From positions 1 to 33,391 of the forward strand of contig CALDYC010000120.1 in NCBI GenBank assembly GCA_937941245.1: a DNA stretch of 33,391 nucleotides, written 5' to 3'. The position numbers and the translations under genes were made by a program. The notes under the pieces are model-generated. The model made no database searches. It was not told the origin of the DNA and saw nothing but the letters and a program-made list of their open reading frames with translations. Below, piece after piece: positions 8,172 to 16,550 of the stretch (positions within the stretch are counted from its first letter, which is position 1; each line of letters opens with the position of its first letter). The stretch is from an uncultured Acidimicrobiales bacterium (lineage in GTDB: Bacteria > Actinomycetota > Acidimicrobiia > Acidimicrobiales > UBA10347).

Positions 8172-8839
8172 GCGACGAGTCGGTAACCGTGGCCGCGCAC
8201 GGTCTCGATCCTGGCGGTGGCGTTGGCAGCTGCGAGCTTGCGACGCACGTAGCCGACGTAGACCTCGACCACATTCGAAACGCCATCGAATGATGGTCCC
8301 CACACTTGGTTGACGAGGTAGGACTTTGAGCAGGCGCCGGTGTGGTTATAGGCGAGCGTGTCGAGCAAAGCGAACTCTCGATTTGTGAGGCCGACTTCGT
8401 TGCCTGAGACACGCACGACGCGTCCAACCCGGTCGATGTCGACGTCGCCGACACTGAGAATGTCAGCGGTCGGCGGTGTGCCGCCTCGTCGCAACAGGGC
8501 ACGCACATGGGCTCGAAGCACGACCATCGAGAATGGTTTCGTCAGGTAGTCGTCGGCGCCGGTATCGAGCCCTTCGGCCTGGTCGTGCTCGCCGTGCTTG
8601 GCGGTGAGCATGAGGATCGGAGTGGTGTCGGCCTCTTCCCGCAAGGTGGCGCATACGACGTAGCCATTGGTTCCGGGCAACATGATGTCGAGGACGATCA
8701 GCGCGTAGTCATGCTCGCGTGCCATCCACAGACCGGTGTCGCCGTCGTGGGCGATGTCGACGTCGAAGCCATCGGCCTCGAGGCCGCGCTGGACCGCTCG
8801 AGCAACGTTTACTTCGTCTTCGATCACGAGAAGGCGCAT
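8168..8839 (-). CDS. OmpR/PhoB-family response regulator
   Basis: A 223-aa two-component response regulator. The receiver domain shows the acidic pocket VIEDE (Glu7/Asp8), phospho-acceptor Asp51 in VLDIMLPG, the switch Thr in MLTAKHG and Lys101 in LTKPFS. A C-terminal winged helix (LTNREFALLDTLAYN ... YVRRKL ... VRGHGYRLVA) is of the OmpR/PhoB type. The start at 8839 places the first beta strand (MRLLVIEDE) at the N terminus as in the family; upstream in-frame codons belong to the promoter. The gene precedes and overlaps its sensor kinase. The direct repeats 53-80 bp upstream probably include its own binding sites. Confidence 0.93.
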   Translation of the reverse strand: MRLLVIEDEVNVARAVQRGLEADGFDVDIAHDGDTGLWMAREHDYALIVLDIMLPGTNGYVVCATLREEADTTPILMLTAKHGEHDQAEGLDTGADDYLTKPFSMVVLRAHVRALLRRGGTPPTADILSVGDVDIDRVGRVVRVSGNEVGLTNREFALLDTLAYNHTGACSKSYLVNQVWGPSFDGVSNVVEVYVGYVRRKLAAANATARIETVRGHGYRLVA

Positions 8840-8872
8840 TGAATCATCGTTGTGGTTGTCGATGTGAGGAAG

Positions 8873-8919
8873 CTGAGAGACCGGACGGTCATTCTCAGCA
8901 ATTCTCAGAAGTCTCTCAG
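8873..8919 (+). promoter_or_regulatory. Cluster of TTCTCAG boxes (probable OmpR-type operator)
   Basis: TTCTCAG occurs at 8892-8898 and 8902-8908, the variant CTCTCAG at 8913-8919, and the inverted CTGAGAGA at 8873-8880. The three same-orientation boxes start 10 and 11 bp apart, one helical turn, as in PhoB/OmpR direct-repeat operators. A perfect GACCG-GA-CGGTC palindrome (8879-8890) separates the inverted box from the others. The cluster lies between the divergent response-regulator and lipoprotein genes and could control both. Confidence 0.6.
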
Positions 8920-8983
8920 ATAGATGTCGTTTGATGGTCGCAGGAACACTCACCAACAACAGTCACAAACAAGGGGACCTGCT

Positions 8984-10213
8984 ATGCCACGAGTACCGCG
9001 TCGAATTACCGCTCTGCTGATAGGCGTGCTTTGCCTGTTCGTTTCTGGGTGTGGGTCAGATGAGCTGACCGCTACGCCGCTGACCGACGCCGAGATTTCC
9101 GAAGGCGCTGAGGTTGTTGACGAAGAAGTCGCGAACGACCAACAGGAGGACCTCGCAACACAATCCGGGAGTGCTGCCGATTCCGACGACGCCACCGAGA
9201 CCGATGAGATAGCAAGTCAAAGCAACCCTGACACCGACAATGGCGATGCGGGTGATGACGACCCTGAGCCAGCGAAAGAGTCGCTCTCCGACTATCTCGG
9301 GTCAATGGGTTCGCTCATGTTGCACGGTGACTTCGACAGGCAGGCGCTTGCAGAGGAGCAGAAGCTCGTCGATCGCGCCGTGCAACGATGCATGCAAGAT
9401 CAGGGATTTGAGTACATCCCCGGCGGGCCAAGCAACATCTTGGTGTTCGGTGATCCTCCTTCAGGGGAGCCTTCTCGTGAAACGGTTGCTGAGCGCGGCT
9501 GGGGTATCAGCACTGGTCTCGATGAGATATTCGACTTCGACTTCGAATCCATGGTGGCCGACGACCCCAACCGTGACATGCTCGAGGCGTTGTCAGACGG
9601 CGAGCGCCAGGCATGGCGGCGGGCCCTTGATGGCGAACCGCTCGAAATCACCCGTGAGATGGCTGAATCGATGGACCCGAACGAGTTTGCTGGGTTCGAG
9701 CTTTCGAATGACAGCTGTCGCGGGCGTGCCCGCAACGAGGTGCAAGGCGATATGGCGGTGATCGGTGAGTTGAGCGACCTGCTCGATGAACAGCGCGAAC
9801 GTCAGGCAGCTGACCCCGAGGTGGTCCAAATCGAACGCGAGTGGTCTGCGTGCATGGCCGAGGCCGGCTTCAACTACGAATCAGAAACCGAAGCCCGAGC
9901 CGAGATCGAAGAGCGAGTCATGCCGATCATGCAAAACGCGATGGTGATCGGGGGGCCTCCTGAAACGGTCACGCAGGAAGGGATTGACCAGCCGGACCAG
10001 CCACAGGTCGGCGCAGCAGTAGTGGTCCGCGGTCCACAGCTGTCAGAAGAAGCCGAACTAGCGCTGGCGGAGCTGCAACGAGACGAGATCGCGGTAGCGA
10101 CAGCGTCGTTCGTTTGCCGTGAACCGTTTGTGCAGCAGCTCGAAGAGATCGCCGCTCGTTACGAAGCAGAGTTCGTCGAAGAGAACCGGGACACACTCGA
10201 GGGGCTCCGATAG
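8984..10213 (+). CDS. Lipoprotein of unknown function with conserved Cys motifs
   Basis: A 409-aa predicted lipoprotein: a basic N terminus, a hydrophobic stretch and the lipobox VSGC with Cys23. A strongly acidic, low-complexity linker (about residues 24-95) leads to a mostly helical domain with four conserved-looking Cys motifs: CMQDQGF, SCRGRA, EWSACMAEAGF and VCREPF. I do not recognise a characterised family. The repeated C-M-x3-GF motif suggests two related halves that could be tied by disulfides outside the cell. The start at 8984 is supported by AAGGGG 8 nt upstream and by the signal peptide. A shorter relative lies at 26121-26891. It is transcribed away from the two-component genes and shares their TTCTCAG boxes, so its expression may depend on that system. 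Confidence 0.75.
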   Translation: MPRVPRRITALLIGVLCLFVSGCGSDELTATPLTDAEISEGAEVVDEEVANDQQEDLATQSGSAADSDDATETDEIASQSNPDTDNGDAGDDDPEPAKESLSDYLGSMGSLMLHGDFDRQALAEEQKLVDRAVQRCMQDQGFEYIPGGPSNILVFGDPPSGEPSRETVAERGWGISTGLDEIFDFDFESMVADDPNRDMLEALSDGERQAWRRALDGEPLEITREMAESMDPNEFAGFELSNDSCRGRARNEVQGDMAVIGELSDLLDEQRERQAADPEVVQIEREWSACMAEAGFNYESETEARAEIEERVMPIMQNAMVIGGPPETVTQEGIDQPDQPQVGAAVVVRGPQLSEEAELALAELQRDEIAVATASFVCREPFVQQLEEIAARYEAEFVEENRDTLEGLR

Positions 10214-10241
10214 ACCTCAACAGACCCAGACCACGACGCGC

Positions 10242-11471
10242 TCATCCCTGACCCACCCACGGCAACGGGTTGGTGCCGGTGCCGAGCCGTGGGTCGTGAT
10301 CGTTCTCATCCCCTCCGAGAACCCGGTCACGGCCCACGAATCGGTCAGCAAGCATGTTGTGGAAGCGATGTAGTGGCTCTTCAAACCGAGGCGACAGCCG
10401 GCCCGGTGTGAATCCGCCATTCGACATGCCGCGCTGGCCAGCTTCGACGATGGCGATGTCTTCGTCGTTCACATCGAACCAGAAGGAGCGGGTGGCAGCG
10501 AAGTCGGCCTCGAGCACATCTGCAGTGCTCGGGGGCAATAGGAACGTGCAGGTTTCAATCGTGCGGCCAGGGGTCACCGGTTGCAGCACCATGAGGAACA
10601 CATGGTTGGGTAGTACGGACAACAGCACGTTCGGAAACAAGGCAATGAACCGACCGCTCGACGCATCGGATTGGCTGAGACCGGCGGCAGCGGGCATTGC
10701 CGTCCAGTCATTGCGGTCGTCGCTGCTGACCGGTGTGGTGGTTTGACCGCAGTACATGCCCGGGCCCTGGTAGCGGTAGTGATCTTCGACTCGTGACACC
10801 TTTGCCAACTCTGGGTGGACCCAGCCCAGGTGGTAGTACTCCTGGAAGTTTTCCGAGATCAGCTTCCAGTTGGCCTTGATTTCAATGTCACGGGACTCGA
10901 CTGATCGCCAGTGCTCAAGCCGATAGCCGGCCAAGCGCTGTGGTAGGTCGCCGAGCCACGTTTCGAGTGGCATTGTCGTCGGGTCGAGGCAGGCGAAGAT
11001 CAGGCAACCCCATTGGGCAATCCGAACCCGATGCAGGCCGTAGTCGCCGCGGTCGAACCCGACAACGGGAACCTCGTCGAAACGAGGAGTTGAGATTAGG
11101 TCGCCATCGAGGTTGTACCCCCACCGGTGGTACGGGCAGCGGATCGTGTTGGCGACAGCGCAGTCGGCGGCTGCAAGTTCGGTTCCGCGGTGGCGGCAGT
11201 TGTTGCGGAATGCCCGAAGGTCGCCGTCGCTGTTGCGAGTCACGATGATGGACTGACCGCCGACGGTGCGAACAATGAGTTGACCGGCGGGGACTTGATC
11301 AGCGATGGCGATCGGCACCCAACTGGTGCCAAACACCTGCTCCTGTTCGATCGCGAAGAAATCGTGATCGATGTATGCCTGAGCGGGAAGCCCGTGAGCG
11401 CTCTCAAGTGCCTGGCGTGTCGCAGCCCATCGGGTTTCGGTTGTCCAGTCGATGTCCGTCTTTGGGTTCAT
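10242..11471 (-). CDS. Rieske-type non-heme iron oxygenase, quaternary-ammonium type (GbcA/CntA-like)
   Basis: A 409-aa aromatic-ring-hydroxylating-type oxygenase alpha subunit. The Rieske cluster ligands are Cys92/His94 (NCRHRG) and Cys112/His115 (RCPYHRW). The catalytic iron site is ENFQEYYHLGWVHP, with His214 and His219, and a later Asp in NDEDIAIVE (about 338). Three residues before His214 is Glu211, where naphthalene-dioxygenase-type enzymes have the bridging Asp. A Glu at this place is known from the carnitine oxygenase CntA and relatives that oxidise trimethylammonium compounds. With the DMGDH-like gene 5 bp upstream, demethylation of glycine betaine to dimethylglycine is the most economical reaction, though carnitine, choline or stachydrine cannot be excluded. 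No reductase partner is encoded in the window. Confidence 0.85.
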   Translation of the reverse strand: MNPKTDIDWTTETRWAATRQALESAHGLPAQAYIDHDFFAIEQEQVFGTSWVPIAIADQVPAGQLIVRTVGGQSIIVTRNSDGDLRAFRNNCRHRGTELAAADCAVANTIRCPYHRWGYNLDGDLISTPRFDEVPVVGFDRGDYGLHRVRIAQWGCLIFACLDPTTMPLETWLGDLPQRLAGYRLEHWRSVESRDIEIKANWKLISENFQEYYHLGWVHPELAKVSRVEDHYRYQGPGMYCGQTTTPVSSDDRNDWTAMPAAAGLSQSDASSGRFIALFPNVLLSVLPNHVFLMVLQPVTPGRTIETCTFLLPPSTADVLEADFAATRSFWFDVNDEDIAIVEAGQRGMSNGGFTPGRLSPRFEEPLHRFHNMLADRFVGRDRVLGGDENDHDPRLGTGTNPLPWVGQG

Positions 11472-11476
11472 GCGCG

Positions 11477-14005
11477 TCAGCTACGCATGCGAGTCGCGTC
11501 GGGATCCCACACGCAGCCCCGAACCATGGTCGCCGATCGACGAACGCCCAAAATCTCGATCTCGAATTCGTCATGACGTTCGAGCTGTGCCGGGATGTAG
11601 CCCATCGCAACCGACACATCGGACCCATGTGCGTAGCCGCCCGAGGTCACCCAGCCGACGACCTCACCGTCGTACCAGACGGGTTCATCGCCCATGACAT
11701 CCGCGTGCTCTCGGCCCGCGGGCACGTCAACGGTCCACGTGCAGAGCTTCCGCTTGGCGCCTGTTTCGCTGACGGCAAGCAACGCGTCACGGCCGACAAA
11801 GTCCTTGGTGAGATCAACGAACCGGTCCAAGTTGGCCTCGAACGGGTCATAGATTGGCCGGTACTCGCGGGCCCACGACCCGAAGCTCTTCTCGAGCCGC
11901 AGCGAATCGAGCGCCTTGCTTGCGAACAATCGCACGCCGAGATCGCGGCCAGCTTCGAGGAGCTGATCAAACACGTACCGCTGGTAGCTCGCTGGCATCC
12001 AGAACTCGTACCCCAGGTCACCGCTGTATGTGACCCGGCCGCACCACACGGGCGCCCAGCCGATGTTGAGTTTTTTGAATGCCATAAACCGGAACGCGTC
12101 GGCCGATACGTCGGTTGCCGTGAGCCGTTGCAGCAGTTCGCGGCTGTTCGGCCCGGCGATCGACAGGCCGCACATCTCGTAGCCGAGTGTGCGATAGCTC
12201 ACTGACCCGTCAGTCGGAAGCATGTGGTCGATGTATCGCTGGTAGTAGCGGGTGGCGACTCCTGAGCCGAACATCATGAACCGTTCGCCGTCGGCTGTGG
12301 TGTTGCCAGTGGCTCCACCCGTCATGGTCGAAAGCGGCCCTTCGGGTTCGCCCGGCGTAGCGGGCATGCACGCGACCGTTAGATCGCCGATGAGCTTGCC
12401 GCGCTCGTTCGTCATCGGCGTCAGGCTCATGCGCCCAGGCGTTGGAATGCGGCCAGCCAACAGGCGATCGAGCCAACCCCGAGCGGCCGACCCGCCGAAC
12501 ACAAACTTCGCGAAGCCGGTTGTTTCGATCAGCCCGACGTTGTTGCGCACATGCAGTACTTCTTCTCGGACCTGGTCCCAGGCATTTGACCGGTACCAGG
12601 TGAGCTCTTCGACCGGTTCCTGTCCGGCCGCTTGGAACCATTGCGGCACCTCGAGCCCATAGCTGTCGCCCCACACCGCGTTCGCGTCGACCATGCGGTC
12701 GTGGATCGGCGAAGTTTGCAGGTTGCGCCCTTGGGGAAGGAACTCGTTGGGGTAGGTGATCCGGAATCGCCGCCCGTAGTTCTCGCGGACCTTGGTGTTG
12801 GTGTAGCTCATCGTGGCGAAGTCGCCGAAGCGGCTGATATCCATGCCCCAGATGTCGTGGCCGGGGTCGCCGTCGGTCATCCAGTTGGCCAGTGCCAGTC
12901 CGACGCCCCCGCCTTGAGATAGTCCGGCCATGACTGCACACGCCGACCAGTATCCAGGCAGTCCTCGTACCGGGCCGAGTAGCGGGTTGCCGTCGGGGGC
13001 GAACGTGAACGGGCCGTTGATGACTTTGCTGATTCCGGCATTGGCGAAGATCGGAAAGTGGTCGAACCCGACCGCGAGATGGTCGGCGAGATGGTCGAGG
13101 TCCGGTGGCAGTAGCTGCATGCCGAAGTCCCATGGGGTCTCGTCAACCGACCACGGAATGCCATTCGGCTCGTACGTGCCGAGCAGTAATCCGCCGCCTT
13201 CTTGGCGCATGTATATCTCGCCGCCAAAGTCGATCGCGTGCAGCACTTCTTTGCCCGTGTCGGCGTTTATCTGTGCGACCTCGGGCAGATCCTCGGTGAG
13301 GATGTACTGGTGCGCCATTGCCAACAGCGGAAGCTCAACCCCAGCCATGCGCCCGACCTCGCGAGCCCACAGCCCACCCGCGTTGACGACGTGATCACAG
13401 TGAATGGTGCCCTTGTCTTCGCCCGTCGATGTTTGGATTGTTTGCAGATGCCACCCGCCGTCAGCTGCTCGGGTCATACCCCGCACCCAGGTGTCGCGGT
13501 AGACCTCGGCGCCATTGTTTCGAGCAGCTTTCGCGTACGCGTGCGTGACCCCTGACGGATCGACGTGGCCCTCGTGGGCATCCCACATGGCGCCGACGAA
13601 GTACTTCTCTTCGAAGATCGGATGCATAGCCTTGGCCTCGGCCACCGAGATCAGCTCGGTGTCCATGCCAAGGTAGCGACCTTTCGCGTGTGCAGCCCGA
13701 AGCCAATCGAGGCGCGCGGGCGTGTCGGCAAGCATGACGCCGCCGGTGATGTGAATGCCGCAGTCTTGCCCGGACACCTGCTCGATCTCCTTGTAGAGCT
13801 CGATCGTGTACTGCTGCAGTTTGGCGACGTTGGGGTCACCGTTGAGGGTGTGCATGCCGCCGGCCGAATGCCAGGTGGAGCCAGCGGTCAGTTCGGTGCG
13901 CTCAAGCAGGACCACGTCGGTCCACCCGTTCTTGGTCAGGTGATAGAGCACACTCGCGCCGACGACTCCACCTCCGATAACCACGACCTGTGTGCTCGTC
14001 TTCAT
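11477..14005 (-). CDS. Dimethylglycine/sarcosine dehydrogenase-like flavoprotein (DAO + GcvT)
   Basis: An 842-aa two-part enzyme, the usual length for this family. The N-terminal DAO domain has VVVIGGGVVGASVLYHL and the motif STWHSAGG, in which His46 is the position that carries covalent FAD in dimethylglycine and sarcosine dehydrogenases. The C-terminal half is a GcvT-like folate-binding domain (EVLHVRNNVGLIETTGFAKF; SYRTLGYEMCGLSIAGPNSR; GYEFWMPASY), which passes the released one-carbon unit to tetrahydrofolate. The reaction is oxidative N-demethylation. ATG 14005 is preceded by AGGGGA. The gene follows mttB after a 117-bp spacer filled by a 16-bp minisatellite and precedes the Rieske gene by 5 bp. 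Dimethylglycine and sarcosine cannot be told apart by eye. Confidence 0.9.
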   Translation of the reverse strand: MKTSTQVVVIGGGVVGASVLYHLTKNGWTDVVLLERTELTAGSTWHSAGGMHTLNGDPNVAKLQQYTIELYKEIEQVSGQDCGIHITGGVMLADTPARLDWLRAAHAKGRYLGMDTELISVAEAKAMHPIFEEKYFVGAMWDAHEGHVDPSGVTHAYAKAARNNGAEVYRDTWVRGMTRAADGGWHLQTIQTSTGEDKGTIHCDHVVNAGGLWAREVGRMAGVELPLLAMAHQYILTEDLPEVAQINADTGKEVLHAIDFGGEIYMRQEGGGLLLGTYEPNGIPWSVDETPWDFGMQLLPPDLDHLADHLAVGFDHFPIFANAGISKVINGPFTFAPDGNPLLGPVRGLPGYWSACAVMAGLSQGGGVGLALANWMTDGDPGHDIWGMDISRFGDFATMSYTNTKVRENYGRRFRITYPNEFLPQGRNLQTSPIHDRMVDANAVWGDSYGLEVPQWFQAAGQEPVEELTWYRSNAWDQVREEVLHVRNNVGLIETTGFAKFVFGGSAARGWLDRLLAGRIPTPGRMSLTPMTNERGKLIGDLTVACMPATPGEPEGPLSTMTGGATGNTTADGERFMMFGSGVATRYYQRYIDHMLPTDGSVSYRTLGYEMCGLSIAGPNSRELLQRLTATDVSADAFRFMAFKKLNIGWAPVWCGRVTYSGDLGYEFWMPASYQRYVFDQLLEAGRDLGVRLFASKALDSLRLEKSFGSWAREYRPIYDPFEANLDRFVDLTKDFVGRDALLAVSETGAKRKLCTWTVDVPAGREHADVMGDEPVWYDGEVVGWVTSGGYAHGSDVSVAMGYIPAQLERHDEFEIEILGVRRSATMVRGCVWDPDATRMRS

Positions 14006-14033
14006 GGTGAGGTCCCCTATTGAGGTCGGGTGT

Positions 14034-14129
14034 TCAGGATTGTCAGTAGTCAGGATTGTCAGTAGTCAGGATTGTCAGTAGTCAGGATTGTTAGTAGTCG
14101 GGATTGTTAGTAGTCAGGATTGTCAGTAG
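14034..14129 (+). repeat. 16-bp tandem repeat (six copies) between mttB and the DMGDH gene
   Basis: Six head-to-tail 16-bp units, consensus TCAGGATTGTCAGTAG, fill 14034-14129, with single-base changes in units 4 and 5. The last unit contains the stop codon of mttB (14123-14125), and the following bases (TCGG) begin a partial seventh. On the transcribed strand the unit reads CTACTGACAATCCTGA, so every copy carries at least one potential stop codon. Confidence 0.9.
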
Positions 14130-15682
14130 TCGGTTGCCACGCCACCCTCGGCGACCCGTCGTTCAACAAATGCTTCGAGCTGATCCTTGACGGTGTCGTC
14201 GATTGGCGGCGGTTGGTATTCAGCCAGCAATGTGCGGCACAGTTCGGCTGCCTTAACGTCAGCAGTCGGCGCACCAGCTTCGTCCCACGACTCGAAGTTG
14301 CGCCAGTCCGAAACCATTGGTGCGAAGAAGGCATTGCGGTAGCGGTCTTGGGTGTGTTGGGTGCCAAAGAAATGGCCGCCCGGTCCCACGTCGGCGATGG
14401 CTTCGAGTGCCATCGACGCATCGTCGACGATCAACGGTTGCAAGAAGTTGGCGACCATCTGAATCAGATCGGCGTCGATGACCATCTTCTCGAAGCTGGC
14501 TCGCAATCCGCCTTCCATCCATCCAGCGCCATGGAACACCAGATTCGCGCCGCCCATGATTGCTCCCCACAGCGAGAACACCGATTCCCACGCTGCTTGG
14601 GCGTCGACGGCATTGGCAGCGTTGACGTTCGACGATCGATACGGAACGCCATAGCGCCGAGCCATCTGTCCACCGAGCAGCGCCGACTTCATGAACTCGG
14701 GGGTGCCGAACGCCGGTGAACCTGACTTCATGTCGACGTTCGACGTGAATCCGCCATACATGACGGGAGCACCCGGCCGTACAAGTTGAGCCAGCGTCAT
14801 ACCAGCGAGCGCTTCGGCGTTCTGCTGTACGACCGCCCCGACCACGGTCACGGGTGCCATCGCTCCAGCGAGGGTGAATGGCGTAATCACCGAGATCTGG
14901 TTGTGTTCGGCGTAGGTGATGATTCCTTGACACATTGGATCGTCGAGCCGCAGCGGTGACGAGGTGTTGATGATTGTGAATATTGACGGTTCGCGCAACA
15001 ACGTGTCGTGGTCAACCCCGCGGGCGATGCGAGCCATTTCGAGCGTGTCGAGGTTCCGTTCGAGTCCCAGGCTGTACGCGTTGATTGGTTTGTCACTCAG
15101 TGTGAGCAGGTCGTAGGTGGCATGCAAATGCCGAACCGATGGGTGAATGTCGGCTGGTTCGACCGGGTACCCGCCGTGGACCTGGATGGCGTTGAGGTGC
15201 TGGCTTAGCCGCACCAGGTTCTGAAAGTCGTCGTTGTTGCCGGTTCGGCGTCCACCTGCGAGGTCCGATGCGTTGGGTGGACTCGCAACTGCGCTGAAGA
15301 CCACATTGTCGGCTCCGAAGCGAACGGTTCGGTTCGGCTCGCGGCTGTGGAGTTGAAACTGAGCTGGGCACGTCGCGATGGCGTGCTCGACCATCTCGGG
15401 ATCGAACCGCACTCGGATTGGGTCGCCAGTCGACTCGGTGCCCAACGTTGCGCCGGCAGCGATGAAGTGGGCGCGAGCTGCTGGGTGCAACACATCGATG
15501 CCAACATCGCTCAGCACGGTGAGCGACGCTTGGTGAATCGCTTCGACCTCGTCGTCAGACACGGCTCGTGTCGGCTCGAAGGCCCGTCGATGTTGACGTG
15601 AAGCGGGTTGGTCCAGCGCGGTGGCTGCCGATGCCGCGGTCGCGGCTCGGCCCCCTTTGCGTCGACGTTTGGGTTCACTCAC
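14123..15682 (-). CDS. MttB-superfamily methyltransferase (non-pyrrolysine)
   Basis: A 519-aa member of the trimethylamine methyltransferase superfamily (COG5598), beginning with a basic, probably disordered N terminus (SEPKRRRKGGRAA). Recognisable family segments are DVGIDVLHPAARAHF, VYSA-like VVFSAVASPP, GGYPVEPADI, TLAGAMAPVT and the C-terminal MALEAIADVGPGGHF. True trimethylamine methyltransferases read an in-frame amber codon as pyrrolysine; here the frame is uninterrupted, so it belongs with the non-Pyl branch, which includes glycine betaine:corrinoid methyltransferases (MtgB). Those enzymes need a B12 protein, which is not found nearby. The start is GTG 15682. It leads an operon with DMGDH-like and Rieske genes, suggesting a quaternary or methylated amine as substrate. 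Confident on family, not on substrate or methyl acceptor. Confidence 0.85.
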   Translation of the reverse strand: MSEPKRRRKGGRAATAASAATALDQPASRQHRRAFEPTRAVSDDEVEAIHQASLTVLSDVGIDVLHPAARAHFIAAGATLGTESTGDPIRVRFDPEMVEHAIATCPAQFQLHSREPNRTVRFGADNVVFSAVASPPNASDLAGGRRTGNNDDFQNLVRLSQHLNAIQVHGGYPVEPADIHPSVRHLHATYDLLTLSDKPINAYSLGLERNLDTLEMARIARGVDHDTLLREPSIFTIINTSSPLRLDDPMCQGIITYAEHNQISVITPFTLAGAMAPVTVVGAVVQQNAEALAGMTLAQLVRPGAPVMYGGFTSNVDMKSGSPAFGTPEFMKSALLGGQMARRYGVPYRSSNVNAANAVDAQAAWESVFSLWGAIMGGANLVFHGAGWMEGGLRASFEKMVIDADLIQMVANFLQPLIVDDASMALEAIADVGPGGHFFGTQHTQDRYRNAFFAPMVSDWRNFESWDEAGAPTADVKAAELCRTLLAEYQPPPIDDTVKDQLEAFVERRVAEGGVATDY

Positions 15683-15699
15683 GCCGTTGCGACTCGGGC

Positions 15700-15716
15700 T
15701 CGTCGATGCACGACGA
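15700..15716 (+). promoter_or_regulatory. Inverted repeat upstream of mttB
   Basis: TCGTCG (15700-15705), five bases ATGCA, then CGACGA (15711-15716): a perfect 6-bp inverted repeat 18-34 bp before the GTG start. It could be a repressor site or a small leader hairpin. It may be chance in GC-rich DNA. Confidence 0.25.
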
Positions 15717-15763
15717 AAGTATGACCCAAATTGATGGCACGAGTTGTCCTTGGCAGTTCGGAT

Positions 15764-16408
15764 TTACACGATCGGGTTCTTGTAGGTGTCGAGGTAGGTG
15801 ATCTCTGACACGGGTGGTCGCTTTGCCGGCTTGAAGTCGGTTCCGACGGTGTAGGCAACAGGCAGAAGCCCGGCTTGGGTCATGTGGTCGGGGATCCCGA
15901 GCAGCTCGGCAGCCTCAGCCTCGGCGCCAAGGTGCAGGGTGGTGTAGCAGCTGCCAAGTCCACGGCTGCGAAGCGCGAGCTGGAAGCTCCACATCGCCGG
16001 AATGATTGAGCCAAGAAGCCCCGCTGCGGCGCCGGTTGAGTTGTCTTCGAGGCGACCGATGATGAGCGGGATCACCAGCACCGGAACATCGCCAAGGCGT
16101 TGAGCTAGGAAGTTGGCCGAATCGAGTACTCGTCCGGTTTGGTCGTCGTTGTTTGAGTCTGCCGCTGCAGCAGCCAGGTAGTCGCCACCGACACGTCGGT
16201 ACATATCGGCGAGTGCTTCTTTCTTGTCAGCGTCACGCACCACCATCCAGCGCCAGCCCTGCCGGTTCGATCCGGTCGGCGCCTGCACGGCAAGGTCGAG
16301 ACACTCAAGAAGCACGCCGTCGGGCACATCACGGTCGAAGTCGAGGCGCTTGCGAACCGCCCGAGTGGTCGAGAGAAGCGCGTCGGTTTGTGCGAGATCA
16401 AAGTCCAT
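15764..16408 (-). CDS. Nitroreductase family protein
   Basis: A 214-aa nitroreductase-fold flavoenzyme. It shows the N-terminal FMN-phosphate region TTRAVRKRLDF, the segment APTGSNRQGWRWMVV and, near the C terminus, SRGLGSCYTTLHL followed by LLGIPDHMTQAGLLPVAYT, all typical of the family. These enzymes use FMN and NAD(P)H to reduce nitro groups, quinones or activated double bonds. ATG 16408 was chosen because upstream codons are a shadow sequence overlapping the hairpin at 16492-16530. It lies on the same strand as the mttB block and 81 bp upstream, so it may be part of that transcription unit, although mttB has its own possible promoter. No specific substrate can be given. Confidence 0.85.
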   Translation of the reverse strand: MDFDLAQTDALLSTTRAVRKRLDFDRDVPDGVLLECLDLAVQAPTGSNRQGWRWMVVRDADKKEALADMYRRVGGDYLAAAAADSNNDDQTGRVLDSANFLAQRLGDVPVLVIPLIIGRLEDNSTGAAAGLLGSIIPAMWSFQLALRSRGLGSCYTTLHLGAEAEAAELLGIPDHMTQAGLLPVAYTVGTDFKPAKRPPVSEITYLDTYKNPIV

Positions 16409-16491
16409 AGCGACACTCTTGCACCATGGCGCCGGTCCAACACAGACGAGATCACGCGCCGATCTGAGACCGGTCGCAAACGGTTGGCACC

Positions 16492-16530
16492 CCGGCGAGA
16501 CCGAGCGGTTTGGACGCTCGGTCTCGCCGG
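16492..16530 (-). terminator. Perfect 16-bp hairpin after the YCII gene
   Basis: The arms 16492-16507 and 16515-16530 are exactly complementary over 16 bp (core GCGAGACCGAGCG) around a 7-base loop. It lies 21 bp past the stop of the YCII gene and before the nitroreductase start. There is no T-run on either side, as is common in high-GC actinobacterial terminators. Confidence 0.6.
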
Positions 16531-16550
16531 TCTTCTGAGTGCGTGTGCAA

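Noticed and set aside
14034-14129. CRISPR-like repeat array
   Set aside because: The 16-bp units are adjacent without spacers, so it is a minisatellite, and no cas gene is present.
14123-15682. Possible pyrrolysine-containing trimethylamine methyltransferase
   Set aside because: The frame is complete with no in-frame amber codon and no pyl genes occur nearby.
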